Positions 47,497 through 57,482 of a stretch of 64,000 nt of DNA are shown here, one piece after another. The stretch comes from Pantoea conspicua. GTDB taxonomy: Bacteria; Pseudomonadota; Gammaproteobacteria; Enterobacterales; Enterobacteriaceae. Where the stretch lies: assembly GCF_002095315.1 (NCBI RefSeq), contig NZ_MLFN01000001.1, positions 1 to 64,000 of the forward strand, given 5' to 3'. Position 1 is the first letter of the stretch; each line of letters starts with the position of its first letter. The translations under genes were made by a program, and so were the position numbers. A model generated the notes under the pieces. It saw only the letters and a program-made list of their open reading frames with translations. It did no database searches and had not been told where the DNA came from.

Positions 47497-48405
47497 ATGA
47501 ATACTGCCCGAACCTCCCGTCGTTATGTCCTGCCGCTGCTGCTCGCGATGGCGTGCGTTTTCACGGTGAATCACGCCAGTGCGCAACCAGACCTGCGACC
47601 ATTGGGCGAAAATATTGCCGACAAAGGCTCGGCATGGTATCGCTTCGGGAGCAGAACCTTTGACTCGCAGGATGGTAAGCGACACTACCGGGTCTGGCTT
47701 GGTATTCCGAAAATGGCAGCGCCGTCCTCAGGCTATCCGGTGCTGTATATGCTGGACGGTAACGCGGCGATGGCGCAGTTGACAGAAAGCCAGCTGAAAC
47801 AATTACGCAGTGGCTCGTCCCCGGTGCTGGTGGCGGTGGGTTATGACAGCAACCTGCCGTTTGACGTAGTGGCACGCAGCTACGATTACACCCCACCTGA
47901 CGATGCGCCAGATCCGATAGTCGACATGCCGCACGGCCGAAAGGGCGGCGGCAGCCACCCGTTTCGACAGCTGATGCTGAACAGCATCGTGCCGTGGGTT
48001 GAAGCACAGGCAGCCAGCGATCCCCATCAGCGCGGCTTGTGGGGCCACTCCTACGGTGGCCTGTTCGTGCTGGATACCTTTTATCAGGCCGCCTGGTTCA
48101 GCCATTACTTTGCGGCCGCCCCGTCGCTGGGCTGGAACGAGCAACGCATCATCGAACTGGCACGGCGTGCCGATCCCGGCCCGCTGAAGCGATTGTCACT
48201 CTACCTGATGGAGAGCGATGGCGTCACTGAGCGGCGTGCCGGACATTCTGATGACCTGCAACAGGAAGAGGCTGAGCTGATACCTATCCTGCGCCAGACC
48301 GACGCTACGCTGCATCTGACCCACTATACCGGGCAAAACCACGGTCAGATCCTCTCCTCCTCGCTGGCGGATACGTTAAAGATAATCTCCGGTTCAAAAG
48401 ATTGA
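47497..48405 (+). CDS. Periplasmic esterase, IroE/siderophore-esterase type
   Basis: A 302-aa alpha/beta hydrolase with an N-terminal signal (hydrophobic 10-29, cleavage near HASAQ). It has FDSQDGKRHYRVWLGIP, a YPVLYMLDGNAAM oxyanion strand, nucleophile elbow GHSYGG, and terminal His in GQNHGQI, all typical of the IroE/BesA group that opens cyclic tri-ester siderophores. No Fur box is visible and no siderophore genes adjoin, so the substrate may be a different ester. Confidence 0.78.
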   Translation: MNTARTSRRYVLPLLLAMACVFTVNHASAQPDLRPLGENIADKGSAWYRFGSRTFDSQDGKRHYRVWLGIPKMAAPSSGYPVLYMLDGNAAMAQLTESQLKQLRSGSSPVLVAVGYDSNLPFDVVARSYDYTPPDDAPDPIVDMPHGRKGGGSHPFRQLMLNSIVPWVEAQAASDPHQRGLWGHSYGGLFVLDTFYQAAWFSHYFAAAPSLGWNEQRIIELARRADPGPLKRLSLYLMESDGVTERRAGHSDDLQQEEAELIPILRQTDATLHLTHYTGQNHGQILSSSLADTLKIISGSKD

Positions 48406-48459
48406 TCACCGCAGGCTAACCCGCGCATGATAGTTGTTTACGCTCAGAGGGAGCCTTTT

Positions 48460-49188
48460 ATGCGCCGTCCACTACAGATTGGTCTGTTGCTGTTTCCTGA
48501 TGTCACCCAGCTGGACCTGACCGGTCCGTGGGAAGTCTTTGCGCGCACGCCGCAGTTCGCCTGTCATCTGGTGTGGAAGGACCCGCAGCCGGTTCGCTCC
48601 GATCGGGGCTTATCGATTCTGCCTACTATCACGTTCGAAGCCTGTCCGCCGCTGGATGTCATCTTCGTGCCCGGCGGTCCGGGACAAATTGCGCTGATGT
48701 CAGACAGTGAAACCCTGAACTTTCTGCGCCAGCAGGCCAGACATGCTCAGCGCGTGACTTCGGTTTGCACCGGCTCGCTGGTACTGGGCGCAGCCGGGCT
48801 ATTGCAGGGTTATCGGGCCACGTCGCACTGGAGTTCAATTGATCAGCTGGCCTTACTGGGTGCCGAACCGGTCAGCCAGCGGGTGGTACGCGATCGGAAC
48901 CGCATTACCGGTGCGGGTGTGACCTCGGGCATCGACTTTGCCCTGACGTTGGTGGCGGAACTGTGTGGCGATGCCGTTGCCAGGGCAATTCAGCTACAGA
49001 TGGAATACGATCCGGCGCCGCCCTTCAACAGTGGTTCGCCCCGTACCGCGACGGCCGAAGAGGTGGAACAGGCAAGAACGGGCATGGCAGCCTTCATCGC
49101 CAGGCGTCGTCAGGCTACCGAACAGGCGGCGGCCCGGTTACAGGCTGATCAGTTTACTGACGCCGGGAATACGCAGCATCAACAGTGA
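48460..49188 (+). CDS. DJ-1/PfpI-family protein (isonitrile-hydratase-like)
   Basis: A 242-aa class-I glutamine-amidotransferase-like protein. The nucleophile Cys is in TSVCTGSLVLGAAGLL, the acid Glu/Asp region in DLTGPWEVFAR, and FVPGGPGQ and ATSHWSSID are diagnostic of InhA-like isonitrile hydratases. The start at 48460 follows GAGGGAG. The C-terminus runs 51 bases into the convergent acyltransferase gene, longer than usual; the real tail is probably unstructured. Confidence 0.82.
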   Translation: MRRPLQIGLLLFPDVTQLDLTGPWEVFARTPQFACHLVWKDPQPVRSDRGLSILPTITFEACPPLDVIFVPGGPGQIALMSDSETLNFLRQQARHAQRVTSVCTGSLVLGAAGLLQGYRATSHWSSIDQLALLGAEPVSQRVVRDRNRITGAGVTSGIDFALTLVAELCGDAVARAIQLQMEYDPAPPFNSGSPRTATAEEVEQARTGMAAFIARRRQATEQAAARLQADQFTDAGNTQHQQ

Positions 49189-50101
49189 GATTGCCATTGA
49201 AAACAGCAGCGTCAGGGCAATCACCAGCAGCTTATCGCCCAGCGTCTGAATCCTGATGGCCAGTGCCAGCAGATTGAAGATCAGATAGTGCAGGATGTAA
49301 ACGCCGGTCATGGTCTTGCCCAGTGTGGTCAGGAAGGTGGTAATCCAGGGCTTATTGTCCGGCAGCCTGATGGCATTAATGCTGATCACTATCAGCAGCA
49401 CCAGCAGGTAAACCTGCGAGCCGGTGAGAACCATTTCATTGCTGGTGGCAAAAAGCGGGCGATAAAGTAGTAACGCTCATACAGCCAGGTAAACAGCCAG
49501 ACCGCGGGCAGTAATAGCAGGCTGCTTTTGATCATTTTGGCAACATCAGCAGACGGATCACCTGCGGCGCAGCCATCAGCCGGCCCGACAGGTAATAGAG
49601 CACCCAGGTCCAGATACGGTATTGCGGCAACAGTGAAAATGCCCGCTGATTAGGGTAGAGACTGGCCAGCAGATCGTAGACAAAGGCAAAGATCAGCAGC
49701 AACAGGATCCCCAGCGCCATCTTGCCTGGCGTGCGGATCAGCCGGTCGATCAGTGGATGTGACACATAAATCGCGATTAAAGCAATTACAAACCACGGCT
49801 GGATTAAATAGCCTTTTTTATGCAGCCCGGCAAACCAGAAAAAGCTAAACCAGAAGAGGAAAATCAGCAAAATACGGCGGATTTTGCCCAGCTGCCAGGC
49901 TGGCGTATGCTGCTCGCCCGCATCCATATAGCCGCTCAGTAAAAAATAGAGCGGCGTGGCAATGGTTGAGACGAAGCTCAGCACGTTCAGCGCCAGACCG
50001 GAGTCGTAGTGGTAGCTGTCGTAGCTCTGATAAAAGGTAAAAAAGGAGACGGCAGTGATGCAGGCCAGCATCTTCAGCATCGCCAGCCCGCTTTTATTCA
50101 T
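49138..50101 (-). pseudogene. Acyltransferase family 3 membrane protein, two one-base frameshifts
   Basis: An integral membrane O-acyltransferase with about ten segments. The first frame has FFTFYQSYDSYHYDSGLALN, then STIATPLYFLLSGYMD and ends at a run of four A (minus strand, 49535-49538). A middle stretch in the second frame reads MIKSSLLLLPAVWLFTWLYE. The third frame, after a T run at 49450-49454, reads FATSNEMVLTGSQVYLLVLL and TGVYILHYLIFN to the end. Adding one base at each run gives 321 aa, normal length. It acylates sugars or lipids at the membrane. Its start overlaps the end of the RND gene, so it belongs to that operon. Confidence 0.8.
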
Positions 50102-53100
50102 TTTTTGCCTCCCGCCCGTGGAAGCAGCTATAGATCACCGGCAGCACCAGCAAGGTTAAAACGGTGGCGAAGCCCAGACCAAAGATAATCACCACCGCCA
50201 TGCTCTGGAAGAAGATATCGCGCAGCAGCGGCAGCAAGCCCAGCACGGTGGTAAAGGCGGTAAGCAGAATAGGACGCAGACGAGAGGTTGCGGCATCAAT
50301 GATCGCCAGCTGCAGCGGTTTTTCCTGCTGCAACAGACGAATCTCCTCCACCAGCACGATGCCGTTACGGATCAGCATACCTGACAGGCTGAGCAACCCG
50401 ATCAGTGCCATAAATCCAAACGGAATGCCGGTAAGTAAGAAGCCAAAGGTAACGCCGATCAGTGCCAGTGGCACGGTGATCCAGATCGCCAGCGCGTCGC
50501 GTAGTGAATTGAACATCAGAATGGTAATCATGAACATGGCCAGAAATCCCACCGGAAGCGAACTCAGCAAGCCACTCTGCGCTTCGCGCGAACTCTCCAG
50601 CTCGCCGCCCCATTCAAGCCGGTAGCCTGTCGGTAAGGCAAGCCGATCAATTTGCGGCTTCACCCGCGCGACAATCTGCGCAGCGGTCAAGCCAGAAGCG
50701 GGATCCGGATCGGTCTGCACGGTCAGCACCCGCATCCGATCACGGCGCATGATCAGCGGATTTTCCCACTCCAGCCGGAAGTCCGCTATCACATTGCTGA
50801 GCGGAACAAAGCGCTGTAAAGCGGCGCTCCACAGCTGAATATTGACGATATGATCGATATCCTGACGCTCCTCTTCCGCTGGATAGAGCATTACCGGCAT
50901 CAGTCGCGAGCCGTCACGGAAAATTCCCACCGCATCGCCGCTGAAATTCATTCGCAGTGCCTGATCGATATCGCGTTTATCAATCCCCAGCTCCTGACCG
51001 CGTAGCGCAGAATAGAGCGGCCGGATCACTTTGCTGCGTTCCTGCCAGTCATTGCGGACCGGGAAGGTGGTGCCGTCAGCGAGGAAGATAGCGTCCAGCT
51101 GGCTGGCAATGTGGCGCAATTTTTCCGGATCAGGACCGATGACGCGCAGGGCGATTGCGCTGTCACTGGCGCTGCCAAACTGAATGCGTTTAATCCGCTC
51201 ATTAACCTGTGGGTAGTGCTGCTGAATAAAGTGTTCAGCTTGCAGCGCTAACGCATCCAGCTGACGGGCATCTTTGACCCGCACCATGATTTGCGCAAAG
51301 TTGCTGTACTGGCGTGCGCCATCATAGGTCAGCGTAAAGCGCAGCGCGCCCTGACCGACAGTCGTGACCGTGGCCTCTACCGCCGGGTCCTGATTGATAA
51401 ATCGTGCAATCGATGCCGCCGTCTCGGCGGTGTAGTGGATATCGGTGCCATAGGGCAGCCACAGGTCGGTAAAGAAGATCGGCGTGCTGGAGGAGGGAAA
51501 GAAATTCTGCTTAACCAGACCAAAGCCGTACAGCGACAGGGCTAACAGCGCCACCATCACGGTCAGGGTAATCAGGCGAAAACGCAGCAAGCCACTGAGC
51601 ATCTGGCGGTAAAGGCGGAAAACCACGCCCTGATGAGGCGCGGTTTGCTGTTCCGGCTGGCGGGCCGGCTGGCGCTTCTCGCTCCAGCGAATAAACACCG
51701 GGGTTAAGGTCAGCGCGGTGACCCAGCTCAGCATCAGGGAAATCAGCAAGACCTGGAACAGCGATTTACAATACTCGCCGGTGGAGTCCTGGGAGAGGCC
51801 GATCGGGGCAAAGGCGATGATGGCGATCACGGTCGCACCCAGCAACGGCAATGCGCTACGGCGTATCATCCGATTCATTGCCTGCTGTAATGACTGGCCA
51901 CGCTGGTGGTCAATTTTGACCCCTTCAACCACCACAATGGCGTTATCGACCAGCATACTCAGCGAAATAATTAATGCTCCCAGCGATATCCGTTGCAGCT
52001 CCAGGCTAAACAAATTCATGATCAGCAGAGTGCCCAGCACATTGAGCGCCAGCGAGGCGGCAATCACCAGACCGCTGCGTAAGCCCATAAACAGCAGCAG
52101 CGTACCCACTACAATGGCCAGAGCCATCAGGAAATTAAGGATAAAGCCATCAACCGACTGTTTGACCTCGTGCGCCTGGTTATAGAACACCTTCAGGCTG
52201 ATCCCCGCTGGCGTATCCTGTTGATAGCGTGCCAGCCTGCTGGAGAGCGCATCGCCGACGTCAATCACATTAACGCCTGGCGCAAAAGAGACACCCATCG
52301 CCAGCGCGGCCTCGCCATCAGCAAAATAGAGATTTGCCGGATTGTCAGTCACGCCGCGCGTCAGGGTAGCGATATCGCGCAGATGGACATTTTGCGGACT
52401 GCCAGCCGGCAGAATGGGCAGGCTGGCCAGGTCGTCCAGCGTCTGCAACTCGCCAGTTGAATGGAACCGGATTGATTCACTGTCCACCCGCACGCTACCG
52501 GCATTGGCTACGCTGTTGTTGCGGCTGAGTAGATCGGCCACCCGCTGTGGTGTCAGGCCATAGGCGGTCATTTTACTGGCGGAGAGGGCAATCCTTATCT
52601 CTTCCTGCTCAACGCCCGCTACCGCGACTTTAGCCACGCCGGGCACCAGTACCAGATCGCGCCGCAGCTGATCGGCATAGTTACGCAGTTCGCTATTGGT
52701 GAAATCTTTGCCGTGGATGACAAAAAAGTAGCCATAGACATCGCCGAAATCGTCGTTTACCAGCGGCGTCTGAACGCCTGGCGGAAACTGGCGGGCAGCA
52801 TCATCAACGCGCCGCCGCAGTTCATCCCAGATCTGCGGCAGCTGATCGGCAAGGTAGCGGGTATGAATGTTGACGGTGATTTGCGACAGGCCATTGGCCG
52901 AAATAGAACTGACGTTATCCAGCGACGGCAGGCGCTGTAAGGCATTTTCCAGCGGCAGGGTGACCTCTTCCTCCACCTGCTGCGCCGAGGCACCGGGATA
53001 GGCGGTCACAATCACGGCGGATTTGATAGTAAATAGCGGGTCTTCCAGTCGTCCGATATTGAGCAGGGCATAAATTCCGCCCACGCCCAGCAGCAGAATG

Positions 53101-53150
53101 ACCATCCAGTAGCGGATCGGTTTATCGAGGAAATGCTGCTGAATACGCAT
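50094..53150 (-). CDS. RND multidrug efflux permease (HAE1 type)
   Basis: A 1018-aa inner-membrane proton-driven pump with the double 6-TM repeat and two large periplasmic loops. Recognisable parts: N-terminal DKPIRYWMVILLLGVGGIYA, EEVTLPLENALQRLPSL in the porter domain, TM4 charged residue in SMLVDNAIVVVEG, and FGLGFATVLTLLVLPVIYS near the end. AcrB has a double Asp in TM4; here a single Asp remains, as in TriC/VexF-like pumps. It works with the adaptor just upstream; no outer-membrane channel gene is in the window, so a chromosomal TolC is likely used. Confidence 0.9.
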   Translation of the reverse strand: MRIQQHFLDKPIRYWMVILLLGVGGIYALLNIGRLEDPLFTIKSAVIVTAYPGASAQQVEEEVTLPLENALQRLPSLDNVSSISANGLSQITVNIHTRYLADQLPQIWDELRRRVDDAARQFPPGVQTPLVNDDFGDVYGYFFVIHGKDFTNSELRNYADQLRRDLVLVPGVAKVAVAGVEQEEIRIALSASKMTAYGLTPQRVADLLSRNNSVANAGSVRVDSESIRFHSTGELQTLDDLASLPILPAGSPQNVHLRDIATLTRGVTDNPANLYFADGEAALAMGVSFAPGVNVIDVGDALSSRLARYQQDTPAGISLKVFYNQAHEVKQSVDGFILNFLMALAIVVGTLLLFMGLRSGLVIAASLALNVLGTLLIMNLFSLELQRISLGALIISLSMLVDNAIVVVEGVKIDHQRGQSLQQAMNRMIRRSALPLLGATVIAIIAFAPIGLSQDSTGEYCKSLFQVLLISLMLSWVTALTLTPVFIRWSEKRQPARQPEQQTAPHQGVVFRLYRQMLSGLLRFRLITLTVMVALLALSLYGFGLVKQNFFPSSSTPIFFTDLWLPYGTDIHYTAETAASIARFINQDPAVEATVTTVGQGALRFTLTYDGARQYSNFAQIMVRVKDARQLDALALQAEHFIQQHYPQVNERIKRIQFGSASDSAIALRVIGPDPEKLRHIASQLDAIFLADGTTFPVRNDWQERSKVIRPLYSALRGQELGIDKRDIDQALRMNFSGDAVGIFRDGSRLMPVMLYPAEEERQDIDHIVNIQLWSAALQRFVPLSNVIADFRLEWENPLIMRRDRMRVLTVQTDPDPASGLTAAQIVARVKPQIDRLALPTGYRLEWGGELESSREAQSGLLSSLPVGFLAMFMITILMFNSLRDALAIWITVPLALIGVTFGFLLTGIPFGFMALIGLLSLSGMLIRNGIVLVEEIRLLQQEKPLQLAIIDAATSRLRPILLTAFTTVLGLLPLLRDIFFQSMAVVIIFGLGFATVLTLLVLPVIYSCFHGREAKNE

Positions 53151-54238
53151 TATAACCCCCGCTCACGCTGCCAGATCCGTACCGCTTCTCCGTCACGCAG
53201 TTCGCCAACTCCGGCGGCGACAATCCGGTCACCCGGTTGCAGTCCGCTAACAATCTCAACACCTTGCGCACTCAGACTGCCGACCTCAACCTGACGATCT
53301 TTCACCCGCAACACATCACCTTGTTGCTCCACCAGCCAGACGTGTGGCTGACTAGTCGGGCTGTGATTGGGATTAAATACCGCGGCGGCGGGCACCACCA
53401 GACGCGGCAGCGCCGGGGCATTGGGCAAATTATGCAACTGGACCCGCACCGAGCCGCTCAGTCCTGCAACGCCGGGTAAATCTGCCGGACGCGGCATAGT
53501 CAGCACCACCTGATAGGTGAGGGTGGCGGCATCGGTCTGGCTGGTATGTTCTTTGTACCGGGCCTTAAATACCCGGCCCGGCAGCGCATTAAACTGCACC
53601 TCGGGTTGATAATTGATGTTCTGAATATCGAGACTGGAAAACAGGGTTTCAGGCAGCGTAAAAATCACATCCAGTAAGTCTGGGCGGGTCAGCAGGGCCA
53701 CCGGCTGTCCGGCAGCGACGACCTGATGATTACGCACCTGAACCTGAGCGATAACACCATCAAAAGGAGCGCGCAGCGTCAGGAACTGCAACTCCTCTCT
53801 GGCGAGTTTCAACGCCGTCGCCGCCGCATCGCGATTGGCTTTTTGCACATCCATCTCCGACTGCGAGACGGCGCTGCGCTTTGCCAGGGTGCTGAATCGT
53901 TGATATTGCCGTTCGGCGAGTTGCAGGCTGGTCTGACGATCACGTACCCGTAATTGCGCTTCGGCGTCGTTGAGCGTGGCGAGGGTCTGACCCGCCTTAA
54001 CCGCTGTTCCGTCGCGTATATTCAGTGTGATCAGCTGTCCTGCACGCTTAAACGCCAGATCGGTATTGTCACCGGCCTGAATACGTGCAGGAAAAATACG
54101 GATATTTTTAGCAAAATCCGATTCAATAGTGAAAGTTTTAATTACACGCGGCGGCGGCGCATCCGGCTCTTTTTTCTCGTCGCACGCTGTCATAAATACA
54201 CAACAGAAAAAAATCGAGATGATTTTGTGTTTTATCAT
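53150..54238 (-). CDS. RND periplasmic adaptor lipoprotein
   Basis: A 362-aa membrane-fusion protein. The lipobox is FMTAC (Cys19), so it is lipid-anchored to the inner membrane. Domains in order: barrel-sandwich lipoyl half (AGQLITLNIRDGTAVKAGQT), a coiled-coil hairpin (about 100-160, ending LTLRAPFDGVIAQVQVRN), beta barrel, and membrane-proximal domain (VEIVSGLQPGDRIVAAGVGE). It bridges the RND pump to TolC-type channels. Stop and RND start are back to back. Confidence 0.9.
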   Translation of the reverse strand: MIKHKIISIFFCCVFMTACDEKKEPDAPPPRVIKTFTIESDFAKNIRIFPARIQAGDNTDLAFKRAGQLITLNIRDGTAVKAGQTLATLNDAEAQLRVRDRQTSLQLAERQYQRFSTLAKRSAVSQSEMDVQKANRDAAATALKLAREELQFLTLRAPFDGVIAQVQVRNHQVVAAGQPVALLTRPDLLDVIFTLPETLFSSLDIQNINYQPEVQFNALPGRVFKARYKEHTSQTDAATLTYQVVLTMPRPADLPGVAGLSGSVRVQLHNLPNAPALPRLVVPAAAVFNPNHSPTSQPHVWLVEQQGDVLRVKDRQVEVGSLSAQGVEIVSGLQPGDRIVAAGVGELRDGEAVRIWQRERGL

Positions 54239-54391
54239 TATCTTCGCCTTAACTTCCGCTATTTTAGCCGCGGTTTAATAAGCGTTGAGGAATAACGTCG
54301 CCTGATGCTTATTGCCACCGATTTAAAATTAAGTTTAACGTGCTCAAAATATTTTTTAGCCAGACGGCATTGCCGCTTCGTCTGTTACCTT

Positions 54392-54502
54392 TCAGATTGC
54401 CATTTGTGAAACAACCAGCCAGGTGAGTAACCCCACCAGCGTTGTCGCGGCAACCGCGAGAATAACGAAACCGCAAAGCGCGATAATGCTCTGTTTTTTC
54501 AT
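54392..54502 (-). CDS. Small membrane protein, 36 aa
   Basis: A short gene that a length filter would miss. MKKQSIIALCGFVILAVAAT continues TLVGLLTWLVVSQMAI: two Lys, then one continuous hydrophobic segment of about 28 residues, a typical single-pass small protein. It has a strong ribosome site (AAGGA, seven bases before ATG) and is followed by a CAGACG...CGTCTG hairpin with an A/T-rich tail. It is divergent from a P-type ATPase; small membrane peptides such as MgtS, MgtR and KdpF modulate P-type ATPases, so a regulatory link is a reasonable guess. Confidence 0.6.
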   Translation of the reverse strand: MKKQSIIALCGFVILAVAATTLVGLLTWLVVSQMAI

Positions 54503-54753
54503 CAGAGTTTCCTTTTTCAGACCACGAGATGATCCGATGCACACTGCATGAGCCAGGGTAAACATTAGCTAAACAAAAACAACGTTGTCATTCTGATAAT
54601 ATAGGTTAAATTTAATTTAGCCATTCCTGTCACTCAGCAGAACTTTTTTTGCAGAAAAATGATGTCGGTCATTACCTGCGGGTTTTGCATCCCGCAAAAT
54701 GCGTTTTTTTTAATTTCCGCCTTTAATTTATCGCTTAATGGCACGGGGTATAT

Positions 54754-57482
54754 ATGCTAAACAACGAAAAACAGGGTAAAGCGCCCGCTTTATCCGATCG
54801 TCCCTGGTATCAGCGTAGTGTGGCCGAGATATTTTCTGACTTACAAAGTTCGTCAGCGGGATTAAGTTCGGCCACGGCACATGACCGTCTGCAGAAATAT
54901 GGGCCAAATGCCTTACCGCAAAAAGCAGAAAAGTCTGCGCTGCTTAAATTTATTTCACATTTCAAAGATGTACTGATTTATATCCTGCTGGCTGCCGCGG
55001 TGATTACAGCCATTATGGGCCACTGGGTCGATACCTTTGTCATTCTCGGCGTTGCTGTCATCAACGCACTCATCGGATTTATTCAGGAAAGCAACGCCGA
55101 GAAGTCTTTGAAAAGCATCCAGAATATGCTGGCAAATGAAGCAATGCTGGTGCGCGATGGTAAACAGGTCACCGTGCCGACGCGTGAGATCGTGGTCGGT
55201 GACGTGGTGATGCTGCGTCCCGGCGACAAAATCCCGGCTGACCTGCGGCTGTTTGAAGTGAACAATCTGCGGGTCGAAGAGGCGATTCTGACCGGTGAAT
55301 CGACGGTGGTCTCAAAAAGCGTCGATACGCTGAGCGGCGAAAAGTCGCTGGGCGATCGGCTTAATCTGGCCTTTTCAGGCACCACTGTCAGCTCAGGCAC
55401 CGCTGCTGGCGTGGTCATCGCCAGCGGTGGCGATACCGAACTCGGCCATATCAATGAGATGATCAGCGGCATCAAAGAGGTGAAAACCCCGCTACTGGTG
55501 CAGATCGATAAGCTGGGTAAAGCAATCTTCTTCATCATCCTGCTGATGATGGTGGCGCTGTTCATTTTTGGCTATCTGCTGCGCGATATTCCGCTGGGTG
55601 AGCTGTCACTGTCAGTGATCAGCCTGGCGGTCGCGGCGGTACCGGAAGGGCTGCCAGCCATTATTTCGATCATCCTGTCGCTGGGCGTGCAGTCGATGGC
55701 GCGGACCCAGGCGATTATCCGCAAGCTGCCGACCGTCGAAACCCTGGGTGCTATGTCAGTCATCTGTTCCGATAAAACCGGCACGCTGACCATGAATGAG
55801 ATGACGGTCAAAGCGGTGGTGCTGGCGAAAAGTCGCTGGCGCGTTAGCGGCAACAGTTATGAACCTAAAGGCGAGATTGTGGCCGAGCAGGCTACAGCCG
55901 ACGGCGCGAATGCGGCGCAGGACCCGCTGTTTCAGCAGTTTCTGCATGCGGTCGATACCTGTAATGAGAGTCAGCTTCGTCAGGACAGTCAGGGACACTG
56001 GGCCATTGTCGGTGGTCCGACCGAAGGCGCACTAAAAGTGCTGGCGGCGAAAGGGCAGAGCGCCCCACAGCCGGTTGAGGTGGTCAGCAAACTGCCGTTC
56101 GATTCTCTTTATAAATATATGTCGGTCAGCTGCGTGGCCGGGAGCGAATCCTATGTGCTGCTGACGGGCGCGCCAGATGTATTACTGAATTTGTGCCAGC
56201 TGCAGCAAACCCCGGAGGCGTCGAGCCGATCGACCGGGCTTACTGGGATGCCGCCATCACCACCTATGCCAGTGAAGGATTACGCACCGTGGCGGCGGCC
56301 TGGAAGAAAACCACTGCACCGGTCACCTCCCTCGATCATGATGAGCTGAAACATGACATGGTGCTGCTGGGTCTCGCCTGCATGATGGATCCACCGCGCC
56401 CAGAGGCGATCACGGCCATTGATGAGTGCCAGCAGGCGGGGATCCGCGTCAAGATGATCACCGGTGACCATCAGGAAACCGCGATGGCGATTGGTCAGAT
56501 GCTGGGGATTGGCAACAGTCACGCGGCCATCACCGGCTACCAGCTGGAACACATGAGCGATGCCGAACTGGCTGAAGCGGCGAAAACCTACGATATCTTC
56601 GCCCGAACCAGTCCGGAACATAAACTGCGACTGGTAAAAGCGCTGGAAGCCAGTGGCGAAATCGTCGGGATGACCGGCGATGGCGTCAACGATGCACCTG
56701 CGCTGAAACAGGCCAACGTCGGTATCGCGATGGGGATTAAAGGCACCGAGGTGACGAAAGAAGCGGCAGATATGATCCTTGCCGACGACAACTTCGCCAC
56801 CATTGCCGCTGCGGTAAAAGAGGGACGTCGGGTGTATGACAACCTCAAGAAGACCATTCTGTTCATCATGCCCACCAACCTGGCACAGGGACTGCTGATT
56901 ATTATCGCCATCCTGATGGGGAACCTGCTGCCGTTAACCCCGGTACAGATTTTATGGATGAACATGGCGACGTCCGCCACGCTGTCGTTTGGTCTGGCGT
57001 TTGAACCTGCGGAAGCGAATGCCATGCGGCGTCCGCCGCGGAATGTGAAAGCGCACGTCATGGATGGTTACGCCATCTGGCGGGTGGTGTTTGTCGGGCT
57101 GCTGATCTCCATCAGCGCCTTCGTGCTGGAAGCCTGGCTGCAACCGCGTGGCTACAGTGCGGAATTTATCCGCACTGTATTGCTGCAGATGCTGGTGACC
57201 GCACAGTGGGCCTATATGCTCAACTGCCGTAACGGTAATGGCTTCTCACTGGATCGCGGTCTGCTGAAAAACCGCGGTATCTGGCTGGTGACGCTGGTGC
57301 TGATAGTACTGCAGGCGATCATTATCTATGTGCCGCTGATGAATACCCTGTTTGGTACCCGTCCGCTGCCGATCAACTACTGGCTGATCTCCCTGATTGT
57401 CAGTGTGGCGATCTTCATCGTGGTAGAGATTGAAAAACGCCTGACCCGCTCATGGCGCAATAAAACCGCCTCATTGCGTTAA
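54754..57482 (+). pseudogene. P-type cation ATPase (type II), one-base frameshift
   Basis: A type-II (SERCA/PMR1-like) cation pump. The N-terminal cation_ATPase_N domain is complete, then TGES (actuator), PEGLP in TM4, phosphorylation site CSDKTGTLTMNE, and, after the break, TGDGVNDAPALKQANVGIAMG and the TM5-TM10 block. The frame is lost at GG (56214-56215); adding one G reads TPGGVEPIDRAYWDAAITTY and gives 909 aa, full length. TM6 has MNMATSATLSFGLAF, lacking the Asp of calcium pumps, so the ion is uncertain. The C-terminus overlaps the AI-2E permease gene by 12 bases. Confidence 0.88.
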
